Source of the DNA: Millisia brevis NBRC 105863
GTDB lineage: Bacteria > Actinomycetota > Actinomycetes > Mycobacteriales > Mycobacteriaceae
DNA length: 64,000 bases
Reading direction: 5' to 3'
Assembly: GCF_001552615.1 (NCBI RefSeq)
Contig: NZ_BCRN01000007.1
Span: 186,001 to 250,000, forward strand
Positions 28,088-37,726 of the stretch are shown one piece after another. Below the pieces are notes generated by a model. The model ran no database searches. It was given only the letters and a program-made list of their open reading frames with translations, and was not told the origin of the DNA. The position numbers and the translations under genes were made by a program. Within the stretch, counting starts at the first letter, position 1; the number at the start of each line of letters is the position of its first letter.

Positions 28088-28942
28088 TCAGAGCGGCTTC
28101 GGCGTGTCACCATGCGACACGCCGGTGATGTCGCGAATAATCCCATCGCTCAATTCGGGCCACAGCGGCTTCGCCCAGTCCCCGAAGGCGCGATCGGTCA
28201 GCACCACGGCGGCGGCCGCGATCGCCGGATCCACCCACAGGAACGTCCCGGACTGGCCGAAATGCCCGAAGGTGCCCGGCGAGTTGAGCGATCCGGTCCA
28301 GTGCGGGCTCTTGTGGTCGCGCAGCTCGACCCCGAGGCCCCAGTCGTTGGGCTTCTGCCGGCCGTAGCCGGGCAGGATCCCGTCGAGGCCGGGGAAGACC
28401 GGGTGGGTCGCCTCCGCGAACAGATCGGCGGAGATCAGCGTCGGGGCGAGCAGTTCGGCGGCGAATCGGCTCAGATCGCGGACGGTCGACTCGGCGCCGC
28501 TTCCGGCCGGTCCGACCAGCGCCGAGGACGCCATCCCCAACGGTTCGAAGATCGCCTCGCGCAGATAGTCCGGGAACGGGATCTCGGTGTGCGCGCGCAC
28601 CGCGTCGGCCAGGACGGCGAAGCCGGTATTCGAGTAGAGCCGCCGCGCACCGGGCGCGGCGATCGCGTCCGGGCCGTCGAAGTCGAGTCCCGAGGCGTGG
28701 GCCAGCAGGTGCCGGATCGTCGATCCCTCGGGCCCGGCGGGGGTGTCGAGGTCGAGCGCACCCTCCTCGATCGCCACGAGCGCCGCCCAGGCGACGAGCG
28801 GCTTGGTGACCGACGCGAGGGGGTAGACCCGATCGATATCGCCGAAGGTCGTCACCTGCCCCGCCCGAACCACCGCCGCCGCGGCGTTGTCGACGGGCCA
28901 CTGTGCGACGCCGGTATGCGCGATACCGGTCGGGGTGGTCAT
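28088..28942 (-). CDS. serine hydrolase, beta-lactamase/class C PBP fold
   Basis: A 284-residue cytoplasmic protein (no signal peptide) of the beta-lactamase family PF00144. It has the SxxK motif Ser44-Val-Thr-Lys47, the YSN motif (RLYSNTGFA) and a C-terminal GHFGQSG in place of KTG. Such proteins are usually esterases or peptidases rather than resistance enzymes. ATG at 28942, only 5 bp from the end of the EAL protein gene on the same strand, so they probably form one transcript. Confidence 0.88.
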   Translation of the reverse strand: MTTPTGIAHTGVAQWPVDNAAAAVVRAGQVTTFGDIDRVYPLASVTKPLVAWAALVAIEEGALDLDTPAGPEGSTIRHLLAHASGLDFDGPDAIAAPGARRLYSNTGFAVLADAVRAHTEIPFPDYLREAIFEPLGMASSALVGPAGSGAESTVRDLSRFAAELLAPTLISADLFAEATHPVFPGLDGILPGYGRQKPNDWGLGVELRDHKSPHWTGSLNSPGTFGHFGQSGTFLWVDPAIAAAAVVLTDRAFGDWAKPLWPELSDGIIRDITGVSHGDTPKPL

Positions 28943-28946
28943 GCGA

Positions 28947-30740
28947 TCAGTCCCTCTCGCTCGGATCGCCGTCGATCAGGGAACGCCCCCGAGCCAACAG
29001 CTGCTCGATCTCCTCCCGCGGGACCGGACGCGAGAACAGGTAGCCCTGCGCTCGGGTACAGCCCAGCTCGAGCAGAATACGCGCCGCGGGCTCGGTCTCG
29101 ACGCCCTCGGCGACCACCTCGAGGTCCATCGCCTCGGCCAGTCCGATGATCGACTGGACGATCGCCAGGTCATCGGCATGTCGGCCGAGACCCGAGACGA
29201 AGGTGCGGTCGATCTTGAGGGTATGGAAGGGCAGTTCCCGCAGATGCAGCAGCGAGCTGTAGCCGGTCCCGAAGTCGTCGATGGCAAATCGGAATCCGAG
29301 GCGGACCAGGGCGGCGAGCGCCAGTCGCGTGCGCATCACATCGTCGACGACCGCGACCTCGGTCAGCTCCAGGCAGATATCGGCGGGCGCCACCCCGGCC
29401 CGCGCCACGATGCCGCGCACGGTCTCGATGTAGCCGGGGGTCGCCAATTCGACCGGCGAGACGTTCACCCGTATGCCGATGCGCCGGTCGGGTACCTGCC
29501 GATGCCAGCGCGCCAGATCGGTGCAGGCGCGATCGAGTACCCAGCGCCCGAGGTCGGCGGCGAGGTTGCCCTCCTCGGCGATCGGCACGAAGACCGAGGG
29601 CGGCAGGAGACCGCGCGAGGGGTGCTGCCAGCGCACCAACGCCTCGACCGCCAGGATCTCGCCGGTGCGCAGGTCGACCTCGGGTTGGTAGAAGAGCACA
29701 AAGGCGTCGTCCCGGATCGCGGAGTAGAGCTGGATCTCCAGTTCGTCGCGCAGATCGGCGTCGGTGTCCATGAACTCCGTATAGGTGGCGATCACGTCGC
29801 CGCCGAGGGCGCGGGCGCGCTCGGCGGCGCTGCCCGCGCGGCGCACGATCGTATGCGCGTCGGCGCTGCCCGGTTCGGCGACGGCGACCCCGATGCTCGC
29901 GGTGCGCACGACCGACAGACGATCGATCGGCACCGGTCGCGAGACGATCCGTCGAATCTCGCGGGCATCCTCCTCGGCCCGCTGATCATCGACGGGGCCG
30001 TCCGGCAGGACGACGAAGTTGTGCGGGCCGACCCGGCCGACGCGCCCGTGGCCGAAACGATCGGTCAGGCGGTCGGAGATCGTGCGCAGGAACAGGTCGC
30101 CGGCGGCGTGACCGAGGTATCCGTCGAGCACCGCCACCCGGTCGAGATCGACCGCGACCGCCGCGACCGGTCCCCCGCCCCCCGGGACGAGCCGTGCGTC
30201 GAGCGTCTCCTCGATCGTCCTCCGGTTGACCGTCCCGGTCAGTTCGTCGTGCCGCTCCAGGTAGGTGACCCGTCGGCGGGCGGCGTCGTGGCGACCCATC
30301 TCCGCGATCAACTCCGCGAGGATCTCGAGTTGCGCGCGTTCGCCGGCGGACCAGGGCTCGGCCCGACCGAGGCGCAGCGATCCGAACTCGACGACCGCCG
30401 ACGCGTCGCCGGTCGGGACGGCAGCGGGGCTGGGGGAAGCGACCGCGGCGAACGCCTGCACACCGGTCGGCGCGCCGACCTGCTCGGAGTCATCGGCCCC
30501 GACGATCAATTGCGCTCGAAAATGGCGACCGACCCGTTCCGCTCTCTCGAGAAATGGCCGTTCGGACCTATCGGATCCTTCCGAAATCCGGTGCAATTCG
30601 ACGATCAAGGAGGCCAGGTTCGAGGGCGGCTCTACCGCGCCGAAACCTCGACCCTCCACGTTCGTCCTCCCGTAGCCGATTCGCAGAACGTCCGACGATG
30701 ACCGCTTTTCGCACCGCACGAACGGATATACGACCCACAT
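28947..30740 (-). CDS. GAF / degenerate GGDEF / EAL protein, c-di-GMP phosphodiesterase
   Basis: About 597 residues. A GAF-like N-terminal domain (about 40-170) is followed by a GGDEF domain in which the signature is GPHNF (near residue 238), so cyclase activity is lost. The EAL domain is intact: VEALVRW near 363, RVNVSP, LELTEVAVV, AIDDFGTGYSSL near 487, LKIDRTFV, VVAEGVET and AQGYLFSRPV. It should hydrolyse c-di-GMP, with the GGDEF part perhaps as a GTP sensor. The start is uncertain; ATG at 30740 is the most upstream. The serine hydrolase follows after 4 bp. Confidence 0.9.
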   Translation of the reverse strand: MWVVYPFVRCEKRSSSDVLRIGYGRTNVEGRGFGAVEPPSNLASLIVELHRISEGSDRSERPFLERAERVGRHFRAQLIVGADDSEQVGAPTGVQAFAAVASPSPAAVPTGDASAVVEFGSLRLGRAEPWSAGERAQLEILAELIAEMGRHDAARRRVTYLERHDELTGTVNRRTIEETLDARLVPGGGGPVAAVAVDLDRVAVLDGYLGHAAGDLFLRTISDRLTDRFGHGRVGRVGPHNFVVLPDGPVDDQRAEEDAREIRRIVSRPVPIDRLSVVRTASIGVAVAEPGSADAHTIVRRAGSAAERARALGGDVIATYTEFMDTDADLRDELEIQLYSAIRDDAFVLFYQPEVDLRTGEILAVEALVRWQHPSRGLLPPSVFVPIAEEGNLAADLGRWVLDRACTDLARWHRQVPDRRIGIRVNVSPVELATPGYIETVRGIVARAGVAPADICLELTEVAVVDDVMRTRLALAALVRLGFRFAIDDFGTGYSSLLHLRELPFHTLKIDRTFVSGLGRHADDLAIVQSIIGLAEAMDLEVVAEGVETEPAARILLELGCTRAQGYLFSRPVPREEIEQLLARGRSLIDGDPSERD

Positions 30741-30809
30741 CGGGGAATGTGCAACCCGCCCAGGAGATTATAGCGGGGATCCGACTCCACGACCACGGCA
30801 AAAGGTGAT

Positions 30810-33800
30810 CTATGCCCTAATTCTGCGCTGCGGACGGGGCAGCAGTCCGTGTTCGACAAAGGATTCGACATAGGCGTCGATCAATGCGCAGTCCACCTCG
30901 GCCGGCGGAATTCCCGGATCGCCCGCGACCAGTTCCCGCACGTGCGTGTCGTCCCACCGAAGTCCGGAGGCCGGCCCGACGACGTATCCGGGTCCGAGCA
31001 GTGCGGCCCGCACGATGGTCGGGTCGGCCTCGGGTACATCCGCCGCCGCCGCGAGGGCCCGCCCGGTCACCTCGGCCGAGCGATGCTCGATCGTGAACCC
31101 GTGGGCGCGGAAGCGGTCGAGGATGGCCTCGATATCCGTTTCCGCCGTCGGGACCAGGTGGAACCGTCGGGGGGCCTCGGTGTCGGCTGCCTCCCGGCGG
31201 CGGGCGATCGCCACGATCGAGCGCGCGACGTAGTCGCCCGGGGTGAGCGGAACGGTGAAGCCGGCCACGTCGGGCGCCACCCCCACCAGGACCGCCGCGC
31301 GCATCAACGTCCAGAAGGAGTCGTCGGCACCGTTGTCGGGATGTCGATGCGAGCCGCTGACCAGGCCGGGCCGGTGGATGCAGGTCGGCACGCCGAGCAG
31401 CTGGGCCCGATCGACCAGTTCCTCCGCGACCCACTTCGAGGCGGTGTAGCCGTTGCCGACCACCGCGTCGGCGGGGGCCCGCTCGTCCTCGCAGACCACC
31501 GCGGAGGACGGCCGCATCGTCCCGAGCGCGGCCGAACCGGTCGACACGTGGTGGACCGGTTTGATCCGGCGGGTGCCCGCCAGCCGCAGGACCTCCGCGG
31601 TACCCAGGACGTTCGCGGCCCGCAGCTGCCGGTACGACTCGATGTGGTTGACCCGGGCGCCGCAGTGGTAGATCACGTCGACCATCTCGGCGAGCAGATC
31701 GAACGTGCCGGACTCCAGGCCCAGCCCGGGGGCGCTCAGATCGCCGGGGACGATCCGGATGCGGTGGCGGTGCTCGCGCAGGTCGATCCCGCGCCGCCGG
31801 GCGGCGGCCCAGAGTCGCTCACCGGCGTCGGCGCGGTCGCCGCCGCGCACCAGGCACCACACGGCGGCATCGGTCGTCTCCAGCAACGCCTCGAGCAGAT
31901 ACAACCCGAGGAAGCCGGTCGCGCCGGTGAGCAGCACGGTCGCCACCCGATCGTTCGGGACCGCGGGGGCGGCCTCCGGATCGATCGCCAGCGGCAGCCC
32001 GGCGTCCCGGATCAGGTCCTCGACCGCACTCGGCCCGCGCGATTCGGTGTCCCGGTCGGCGGTCCACTCGGCGATCCGCCGCACGGTGGTGTGGTCGAAC
32101 AGTTCCCTCGCGGAGATCGGCAGATCGAGTTCGGCGGCCAGTTCGCGACGCAGCGCGAAGACGGTCAGCGAGGTCGCCCCGAGATCGAACAGGTCGTCGT
32201 CGATGCCGATATCCGTCACCGACAGCAGCCGCTCGACGATGCGGGTGATCGCCCGTTCGCAATCGTTGCGCGGCGGCACGTGGCCCGCGCCGCTGCCGGC
32301 GATCAACGGGACGTCCGCCAACGATCGGCGATCCACCTTCCCGGAGGTCGTCAGCGGTACCCGGTCGACGACCTCCACCGCGACGGGGCGTTGCCCGGCC
32401 GGCAGATGGCGGGCGAGATGGGCCCGCAGTTCCACCGGATCCGGGCGCCGACCGCCGTCGCGCGCGACGACCACCGAGACCAGCGCCGAACGGCCGGTGT
32501 CGTCGTGGCGCAGCACCGTGATCGCGGTCGAGACGCTCTCGTGGGTTTCCAGCAGCGCGTCGATGCTGCGCAGTTCGATCCGTTGGCCGTGCAGCTTGAC
32601 CTGGAAGTCGGCGCGGCCGAGGTAGTGCAGCCGCTGTCCGCGGGCATCCCACCGCACCAGGTCGCCGGTGCGGTACATCCGCTCCCCCGGGCGCCCGCTC
32701 GGGTGCGCGACGAAGGCGGCCGCGGTCGATCCGGGACGGCCGCGGTAGCCGCGCGCCGGTGTGGCCCCGGACAGGTAGAGCTCCCCGATCGCGCCGGTGG
32801 GCACCGGTCGCAGGGCGGCGTCGAGGACGTGCACGGTGACCCCGTCGATCGGGGTGCCGATGTCGACGGGCCGGTCGACCGACATCCGCTCGCTGCCGGT
32901 GGCCCAGATCGTCGCCTCGGTGGGCCCGTAGGCGTTGCAGAAGGTGCGGCCGGCGAGCACCCAGCGCTGCAGCAGGTCGTTGGCGCACCGTTCGCCGCCG
33001 ACGATCACCGTCGACAGCCGCGGCACCGCCCGCGGGTCGATCGTGGCGAGCACCGCCGGTGTGATCAGGGCGTGGGTGACGCCGCCGCGGTCGATGACCT
33101 CCTCGAGCGCGGCCCCGGCGACGGTGTCCTCGTCGGCGATCACCAGGGCGGCGCCGCCGCTGATCGCCAGCAGCAGTTCGAAGATCGACGCGTCGAAGCT
33201 CGGCGAGGCGACCGCCAGCACGCGCCCGTCCGCGGGGACGGCGTAGCGCGCGCGGTGGGCGGCGACATTGGCGGCCAGACCCCGATGGGTGACCGCCACC
33301 GCCTTCGGGGCGCCGGTCGATCCGGAGGTGTAGATCAGATAGGCGAGGGTGTCCGGATGCACCGGCGCCGCCGCCACCTCGACCTCGGTCGCCGGGATGG
33401 CCTCGATGTCGATCGTCACCCCGGCCAGGGGCGCCACCCGGTCACGGGACGCCCCGACGACCAGGGTGAGCGCCGCCCCGGAATCGTCGAGCAGATAGCG
33501 CAGCCGCTCCGGCGGCGCGGACGGATCGACCGGGACGAACGCCGCACCGACCAGCGCGATCGCCCGGACGGCCACCAGGTACTCGACCGATCGGGGGATC
33601 GCGATCGCGACGACGTCCTCCGGCCCGATACCGCGCGCGAGCAGGACCGCGGCCAGCGCGGATGCCCGCTCGCGCCAGCGGCGGTGGGTCACCGTGCGAC
33701 CGTCGGCGACCAGCGCGATGCGGTCCGGCGGGGCGCAGTCGTCGAGTAGGTCGCTCAGCGAGATCGGGGAACCCGCAGTCGGGCCGACGGCCAGCGGGCG

Positions 33801-36800
33801 CGGTCCGCGGTAGCCGAGGTCGATCGACCCGACGGGAAGGTCCGGTCGGGCCATCAGGGAGCGCACGGTCGCGGCGGTCAGGTCGGCGATCAGCCGCGCG
33901 GTCGCCTCGCCGAAGAGGGCGGTCGCGTAGGTCAGCACGCCGAGCACCTCGTCGCCGTCGGCCGCGGGGGCGCGGAAGGCGAAGGACAGATCGAACTTCG
34001 CACCCACCGGACCGCCGGAGAGTGGGGTGACCGTCAGGCCGGGAAGGTCGATCGAGTCGGGGGTCGGATCGTCGACCGACAGCGACACCTGGAGGAACGA
34101 TTCCGCCGACCCGGAGCGGTCGAGCCGGGCGATCACGTCCTCGAAGGGCACGTCGGCGCGGGCGAGCGCCTCGACGTCGGCCTCGCGGACGGCGGGCAGC
34201 AGTTCGGCGAAGGACGCCCCACGGTCGACGCGGGTGCGCAGGGCGATCGTCTCGACGAACATGCCGACCGCGTCGATCATCCGCGGGTCGTCGCGGCCGG
34301 CGGTCACGGTGCCGACCACCAGGTCGTCGTTCCCGGTCAGCCGGGCGAGGGCCACGGTCAGCGCGGCGTGCAGGACGACGAACATCGTGGTGCGGTTGCG
34401 GCGGGCGCAGCCGCTCAGGGCGGCGGCGGTGGTCGGATCGATCCGCAGGTCGACCGTCGCCGCGGCACGGTCCTGGGTCGCGGGCCGCAGCCGATCCATC
34501 GGCAGACCGAGGTCGCCGGGCGCGTCCGCGAGCGTCGCCTCCCAGAACTCCAGGCCCGCGCGGTCGTCGCGGCCGACCGCCGCGAGCGCGTGGTCGGCGG
34601 GTTGACCGACCGGTCCCGCCCATACCGGCGGATGCCCGGCGACGCGGGCGGCGTAGGCGATGAGCAGGTCGCGGCGCAGCACCTGCAGCGACCAGCCGTC
34701 GACGCCGATGTGGTGGGCCACCAGCGTCAGCACGTGCTCCGGCCGGGCAGGGTCGGCAGGGCCGCGGGGGTCGGCGGGGGCGCCGGGGGCCTCGGACCGG
34801 GCGGGATCGACGGCGATGATCGCGGTGGCGATCGGCGGCGCGGCGGTGACATCGAAGGCGCGGGTGGCCTCCCGACGAACCTCGTCGAGCAGGTCGGCTG
34901 CGGCGGCATGTCGCAGCCGCGGGGTCGGCAGCACGTCGGTGACCACCTGCACCGCCCCGCCGTCCTGCTCCGGGTACACGGTGCGCAGCGCCTCGTGGCG
35001 CAGCGCGAGGTCGCCGACGGCGGTCTGCAGGGCGCCGACGTCGAGCGCCCCGGTCAGCCGGACGGCGATCGCGACGTTGTAGGCGGCGGACCCGCCCTCG
35101 AGCTGGTTGATCATCCACATGCGGTACTGGGCGGCCGACAGCGGGATCGCCGCCGGGCGCTGCGGTACGTCGAGGCCCGTGACGGCCGGCCGGGCGTCCC
35201 GGTCGATCGCCGCCGCGAACGCCGCGACCGAGCCGCCCTCGAAGATCGCCCGCACCGGGACCACGATGCCCAGGGTGTCGCCGAGGGTGGCGGCGACCCG
35301 CACCGCGGACAGCGACGTGCCGCCGAGGGAGAAGAAATCGTCCTCGCGCCCCACGGCCGCGACGCCGAGCACCACGGCGAAGGCGTCGGCGACCGCGCGC
35401 TCGGTCGGCGTCTGCGGGGGCCGGTCGGCTCCCCCGCCCGGCGCCACCGGATCGGGTAGCGCGGACCGATCGATCTTGCCGTTGGCCGTCAGCGGGATCG
35501 CGGGGATCACGACGATGGACGCGGGCACCATATGGCGCGGCAGGCTCAGCGCGATCGCCCGCCGCACCTCGGCGACGTCGATCGTGGCCTCGCCCGCCGG
35601 CACGACATAGGAGACCGGCACGACGTCGCCGGGAGCCACCTCCGCGGTGCCGGTGACCGCTGCGGCGATCGTCGGCAATGCGCTCAGCGCCGCGTCGATC
35701 TCGCCCAGTTCGACCCGCAGGCCGCGCAGCTGCACCTGGTGATCGTTGCGGCCGACGTAGACGATCTGGTCGTCGCCGCGACGCCAGGCCAGATCGCCGG
35801 TCCGGTAGGCGCGGGCGCCGGGCGGACCGGTCGGATCGGCGACGAAGCGGGCGGCGGTCTGCGCGGGTCGCCCGTGGTAGCCGCGGGCCAGGCCGACTCC
35901 CGCGATGTAGAGCTCGCCGATCGTGCCGGAGGCCACCTCGTCGAGCGCCTCGTCGCGGATCGTGATGCGCTCGCCGGGCAGCGCCTCACCGATCGTGACC
36001 TGATCGCCCGGGACCAGCGGATCGGAGATCGCGGACATGATCGTCGTCTCGGTCGGCCCGTAGCCGTCGAAGACGCCGCGGGTCCGACCGCAGGCGATCG
36101 GAGCGGCCCAGTCCTCGACCAACCGCGGCGGGCAGGCCTCGCCGCCGGCGATCAGGACGATCAGATCGTCGAGGCCGTTCGGGTCGAGGGTGGTCAGCAC
36201 CGACGGGGTGACGAAGGCGTGGGTGATCCGCCCGCCGCGCATCACCTCGTGCAGGGCCGGACCGCTGGAGACATCGGACGGGGAGACCACCAGTCGGGCA
36301 CCGGCGGCGATCGCCAGCAGGAATTCGAGGATCGACGCGTCGAAGGACGGCGACGCCAGGTGCAGGACCCGACTCTCGCGCGTCACCCGGTAGCGGCGAC
36401 GCTGTTCGGCGGCGAACCGCGCCAGGCCCCGATGGGTGACCACCACGCCTTTCGGCGTTCCCGTCGAGCCGGAGGTGTAGATCAGATAGGCCGGATGCGC
36501 GGTATGCAGCTTCGACCGACGTTCCCGGCCGGCGAAGGGCACCACCCGCTCGTCCGAGCCTCCGGACTGCGGGACGAGGTGGTCGTCGACGACCAGCCGC
36601 TCGCCCGCGAAGGGTGCGTAGTCGTCGAGATCGTCTCGGGTGATAGCCACCCGGGCGCCGGAGTCGGCGAGCATCACGCGGGCGCGTTCCGCCGGCTGGA
36701 CGGTGTCGATCGGCACCGCGGCCGCACCGGACTTGGCGATGCCGACCAGGGCGCAGACCGAGGCGGCGGACCGCGGCAGTACGACGGCGACGAGGTCCTC

Positions 36801-37142
36801 CGGGCCGACGCCACGTTCGATCAGCGCCCGGGCGATGACGGTGGACCGTCGGTCGAGTTCGCGGTAGGTCAGCACCGCGTCGGCAGCCTCGACCGCTATC
36901 CCGTCGGGGTTGTTCTCGACCGCTCCGGAGAACAACCCGGCCAGGGTCGCGCCGGCCGCTCTCCCCTCGGCCCTGCTCACTGCGACTGACCGGCGGCGGT
37001 CCTTCTGTCCACCGAGCCGTTGTGCCGCTGAGGATCTCGTCGCCGCATTGCCCGCCTTCCACTTTCCCTCAATCGCGACCGACCGGCTCCGAGGAACCAA
37101 CCCCGCCCCCGATCGAGCGAGTATAACCCGACCGACCAGCAT
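30810..37142 (-). CDS. dimodular nonribosomal peptide synthetase A-T-C-A-T-reductase
   Basis: About 2110 residues. Order: adenylation 1 (about 65-570; LIYTSGSTGTPKG near 220, DGYGPTETTI, GKIDRSAL), carrier 1 (FFSLGGTSL near 604), condensation (680-1090; HHIGVDGW near 811), adenylation 2 (1130-1620; LIYTSGSTGAPKA near 1271, NAYGPTEATI, GKVDRRSL), carrier 2 (LFDLGATSL near 1652), and a thioester-reductase (1730-2110; LTGATGFLG, YTASKW). The reductase releases the product as aldehyde or alcohol. By alignment with GrsA I read pocket codes of about D-A-L-V-L-A-G-I-M and D-A-F-I-V-V-A-I-W; both look hydrophobic, neither is a code I know. Domain order equals mycobacterial Nrp (Rv0101), but no isonitrile, MbtH or carrier genes are adjacent. 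Start may be GTG 36980 rather than ATG 37142. Confidence 0.95.
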   Translation of the reverse strand: MLVGRVILARSGAGLVPRSRSVAIEGKWKAGNAATRSSAAQRLGGQKDRRRSVAVSRAEGRAAGATLAGLFSGAVENNPDGIAVEAADAVLTYRELDRRSTVIARALIERGVGPEDLVAVVLPRSAASVCALVGIAKSGAAAVPIDTVQPAERARVMLADSGARVAITRDDLDDYAPFAGERLVVDDHLVPQSGGSDERVVPFAGRERRSKLHTAHPAYLIYTSGSTGTPKGVVVTHRGLARFAAEQRRRYRVTRESRVLHLASPSFDASILEFLLAIAAGARLVVSPSDVSSGPALHEVMRGGRITHAFVTPSVLTTLDPNGLDDLIVLIAGGEACPPRLVEDWAAPIACGRTRGVFDGYGPTETTIMSAISDPLVPGDQVTIGEALPGERITIRDEALDEVASGTIGELYIAGVGLARGYHGRPAQTAARFVADPTGPPGARAYRTGDLAWRRGDDQIVYVGRNDHQVQLRGLRVELGEIDAALSALPTIAAAVTGTAEVAPGDVVPVSYVVPAGEATIDVAEVRRAIALSLPRHMVPASIVVIPAIPLTANGKIDRSALPDPVAPGGGADRPPQTPTERAVADAFAVVLGVAAVGREDDFFSLGGTSLSAVRVAATLGDTLGIVVPVRAIFEGGSVAAFAAAIDRDARPAVTGLDVPQRPAAIPLSAAQYRMWMINQLEGGSAAYNVAIAVRLTGALDVGALQTAVGDLALRHEALRTVYPEQDGGAVQVVTDVLPTPRLRHAAAADLLDEVRREATRAFDVTAAPPIATAIIAVDPARSEAPGAPADPRGPADPARPEHVLTLVAHHIGVDGWSLQVLRRDLLIAYAARVAGHPPVWAGPVGQPADHALAAVGRDDRAGLEFWEATLADAPGDLGLPMDRLRPATQDRAAATVDLRIDPTTAAALSGCARRNRTTMFVVLHAALTVALARLTGNDDLVVGTVTAGRDDPRMIDAVGMFVETIALRTRVDRGASFAELLPAVREADVEALARADVPFEDVIARLDRSGSAESFLQVSLSVDDPTPDSIDLPGLTVTPLSGGPVGAKFDLSFAFRAPAADGDEVLGVLTYATALFGEATARLIADLTAATVRSLMARPDLPVGSIDLGYRGPRPLAVGPTAGSPISLSDLLDDCAPPDRIALVADGRTVTHRRWRERASALAAVLLARGIGPEDVVAIAIPRSVEYLVAVRAIALVGAAFVPVDPSAPPERLRYLLDDSGAALTLVVGASRDRVAPLAGVTIDIEAIPATEVEVAAAPVHPDTLAYLIYTSGSTGAPKAVAVTHRGLAANVAAHRARYAVPADGRVLAVASPSFDASIFELLLAISGGAALVIADEDTVAGAALEEVIDRGGVTHALITPAVLATIDPRAVPRLSTVIVGGERCANDLLQRWVLAGRTFCNAYGPTEATIWATGSERMSVDRPVDIGTPIDGVTVHVLDAALRPVPTGAIGELYLSGATPARGYRGRPGSTAAAFVAHPSGRPGERMYRTGDLVRWDARGQRLHYLGRADFQVKLHGQRIELRSIDALLETHESVSTAITVLRHDDTGRSALVSVVVARDGGRRPDPVELRAHLARHLPAGQRPVAVEVVDRVPLTTSGKVDRRSLADVPLIAGSGAGHVPPRNDCERAITRIVERLLSVTDIGIDDDLFDLGATSLTVFALRRELAAELDLPISARELFDHTTVRRIAEWTADRDTESRGPSAVEDLIRDAGLPLAIDPEAAPAVPNDRVATVLLTGATGFLGLYLLEALLETTDAAVWCLVRGGDRADAGERLWAAARRRGIDLREHRHRIRIVPGDLSAPGLGLESGTFDLLAEMVDVIYHCGARVNHIESYRQLRAANVLGTAEVLRLAGTRRIKPVHHVSTGSAALGTMRPSSAVVCEDERAPADAVVGNGYTASKWVAEELVDRAQLLGVPTCIHRPGLVSGSHRHPDNGADDSFWTLMRAAVLVGVAPDVAGFTVPLTPGDYVARSIVAIARRREAADTEAPRRFHLVPTAETDIEAILDRFRAHGFTIEHRSAEVTGRALAAAADVPEADPTIVRAALLGPGYVVGPASGLRWDDTHVRELVAGDPGIPPAEVDCALIDAYVESFVEHGLLPRPQRRIRA

Positions 37143-37726
37143 CTAATCCGTATGAAACGGGCATAAGGTCCGGGTACGCATGGTGGTTCATGGAACGCTA
37201 CCCGGATTCACTGCGGCACGTCACCGGCCCGTTACCCGTTCGAGACACTCGACGAGCCACCATACGGCACCCCGCCGAACGATTCCCGATGCACACGACA
37301 TGGCCTCGGTCACGCCGTCGCGCCGGTTGGTCGAACGGTTTCGACGCGGCCGGACAACCCGACCGCAGCCCTCCCGGGAGGTCGCCGGCAGGTGCCCGGG
37401 GATCGCCCGCGCACGGGCTTCCCGGCGCGGATTCCGAATGCGGCGAACCCGGCATCGCCGACCCGACCGACGAATCATCCACCGCGCCCGGCCCGCTCGA
37501 TACCGACCGGCGCCGGGCGTGGGAATGGCGGTGCGAGTGAACGAATTAGGGGTGAACGCCCGAAGTCTCGAGGGTTGCTCGATCGTGAATCGCATCTCGC
37601 CTTCGCCGGACCTCGGCGACAACCGGGACATTGTCGTCTGCCGTCGATCCACGTAGCCTGACGCCCGGATCACCGACGTACCGTGGCGTCGAGGACAACT
37701 CGAGCCGCGCTGGAGGGAGCTGTTCG
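37143..37726. other. 584-bp intergenic region upstream of the NRPS
   Basis: It separates the divergent NRPS and nitronate monooxygenase genes. No convincing gene: open frames are short, overlapping and of odd composition. An imperfect inverted repeat (CCGGGTACGC near 37165 and GCTACCCGG near 37195) lies just upstream of the NRPS start. Promoters for both genes must be here. Confidence 0.6.

Noticed and set aside
30849-33749. A 966-codon open frame antisense to the NRPS
   Set aside because: Low-complexity Arg/Gly/Asp composition and complete overlap with conserved NRPS domains; a shadow frame.
37143-37726. Several short open frames upstream of the NRPS
   Set aside because: No ribosome sites, mutual overlap on both strands and no recognisable features.
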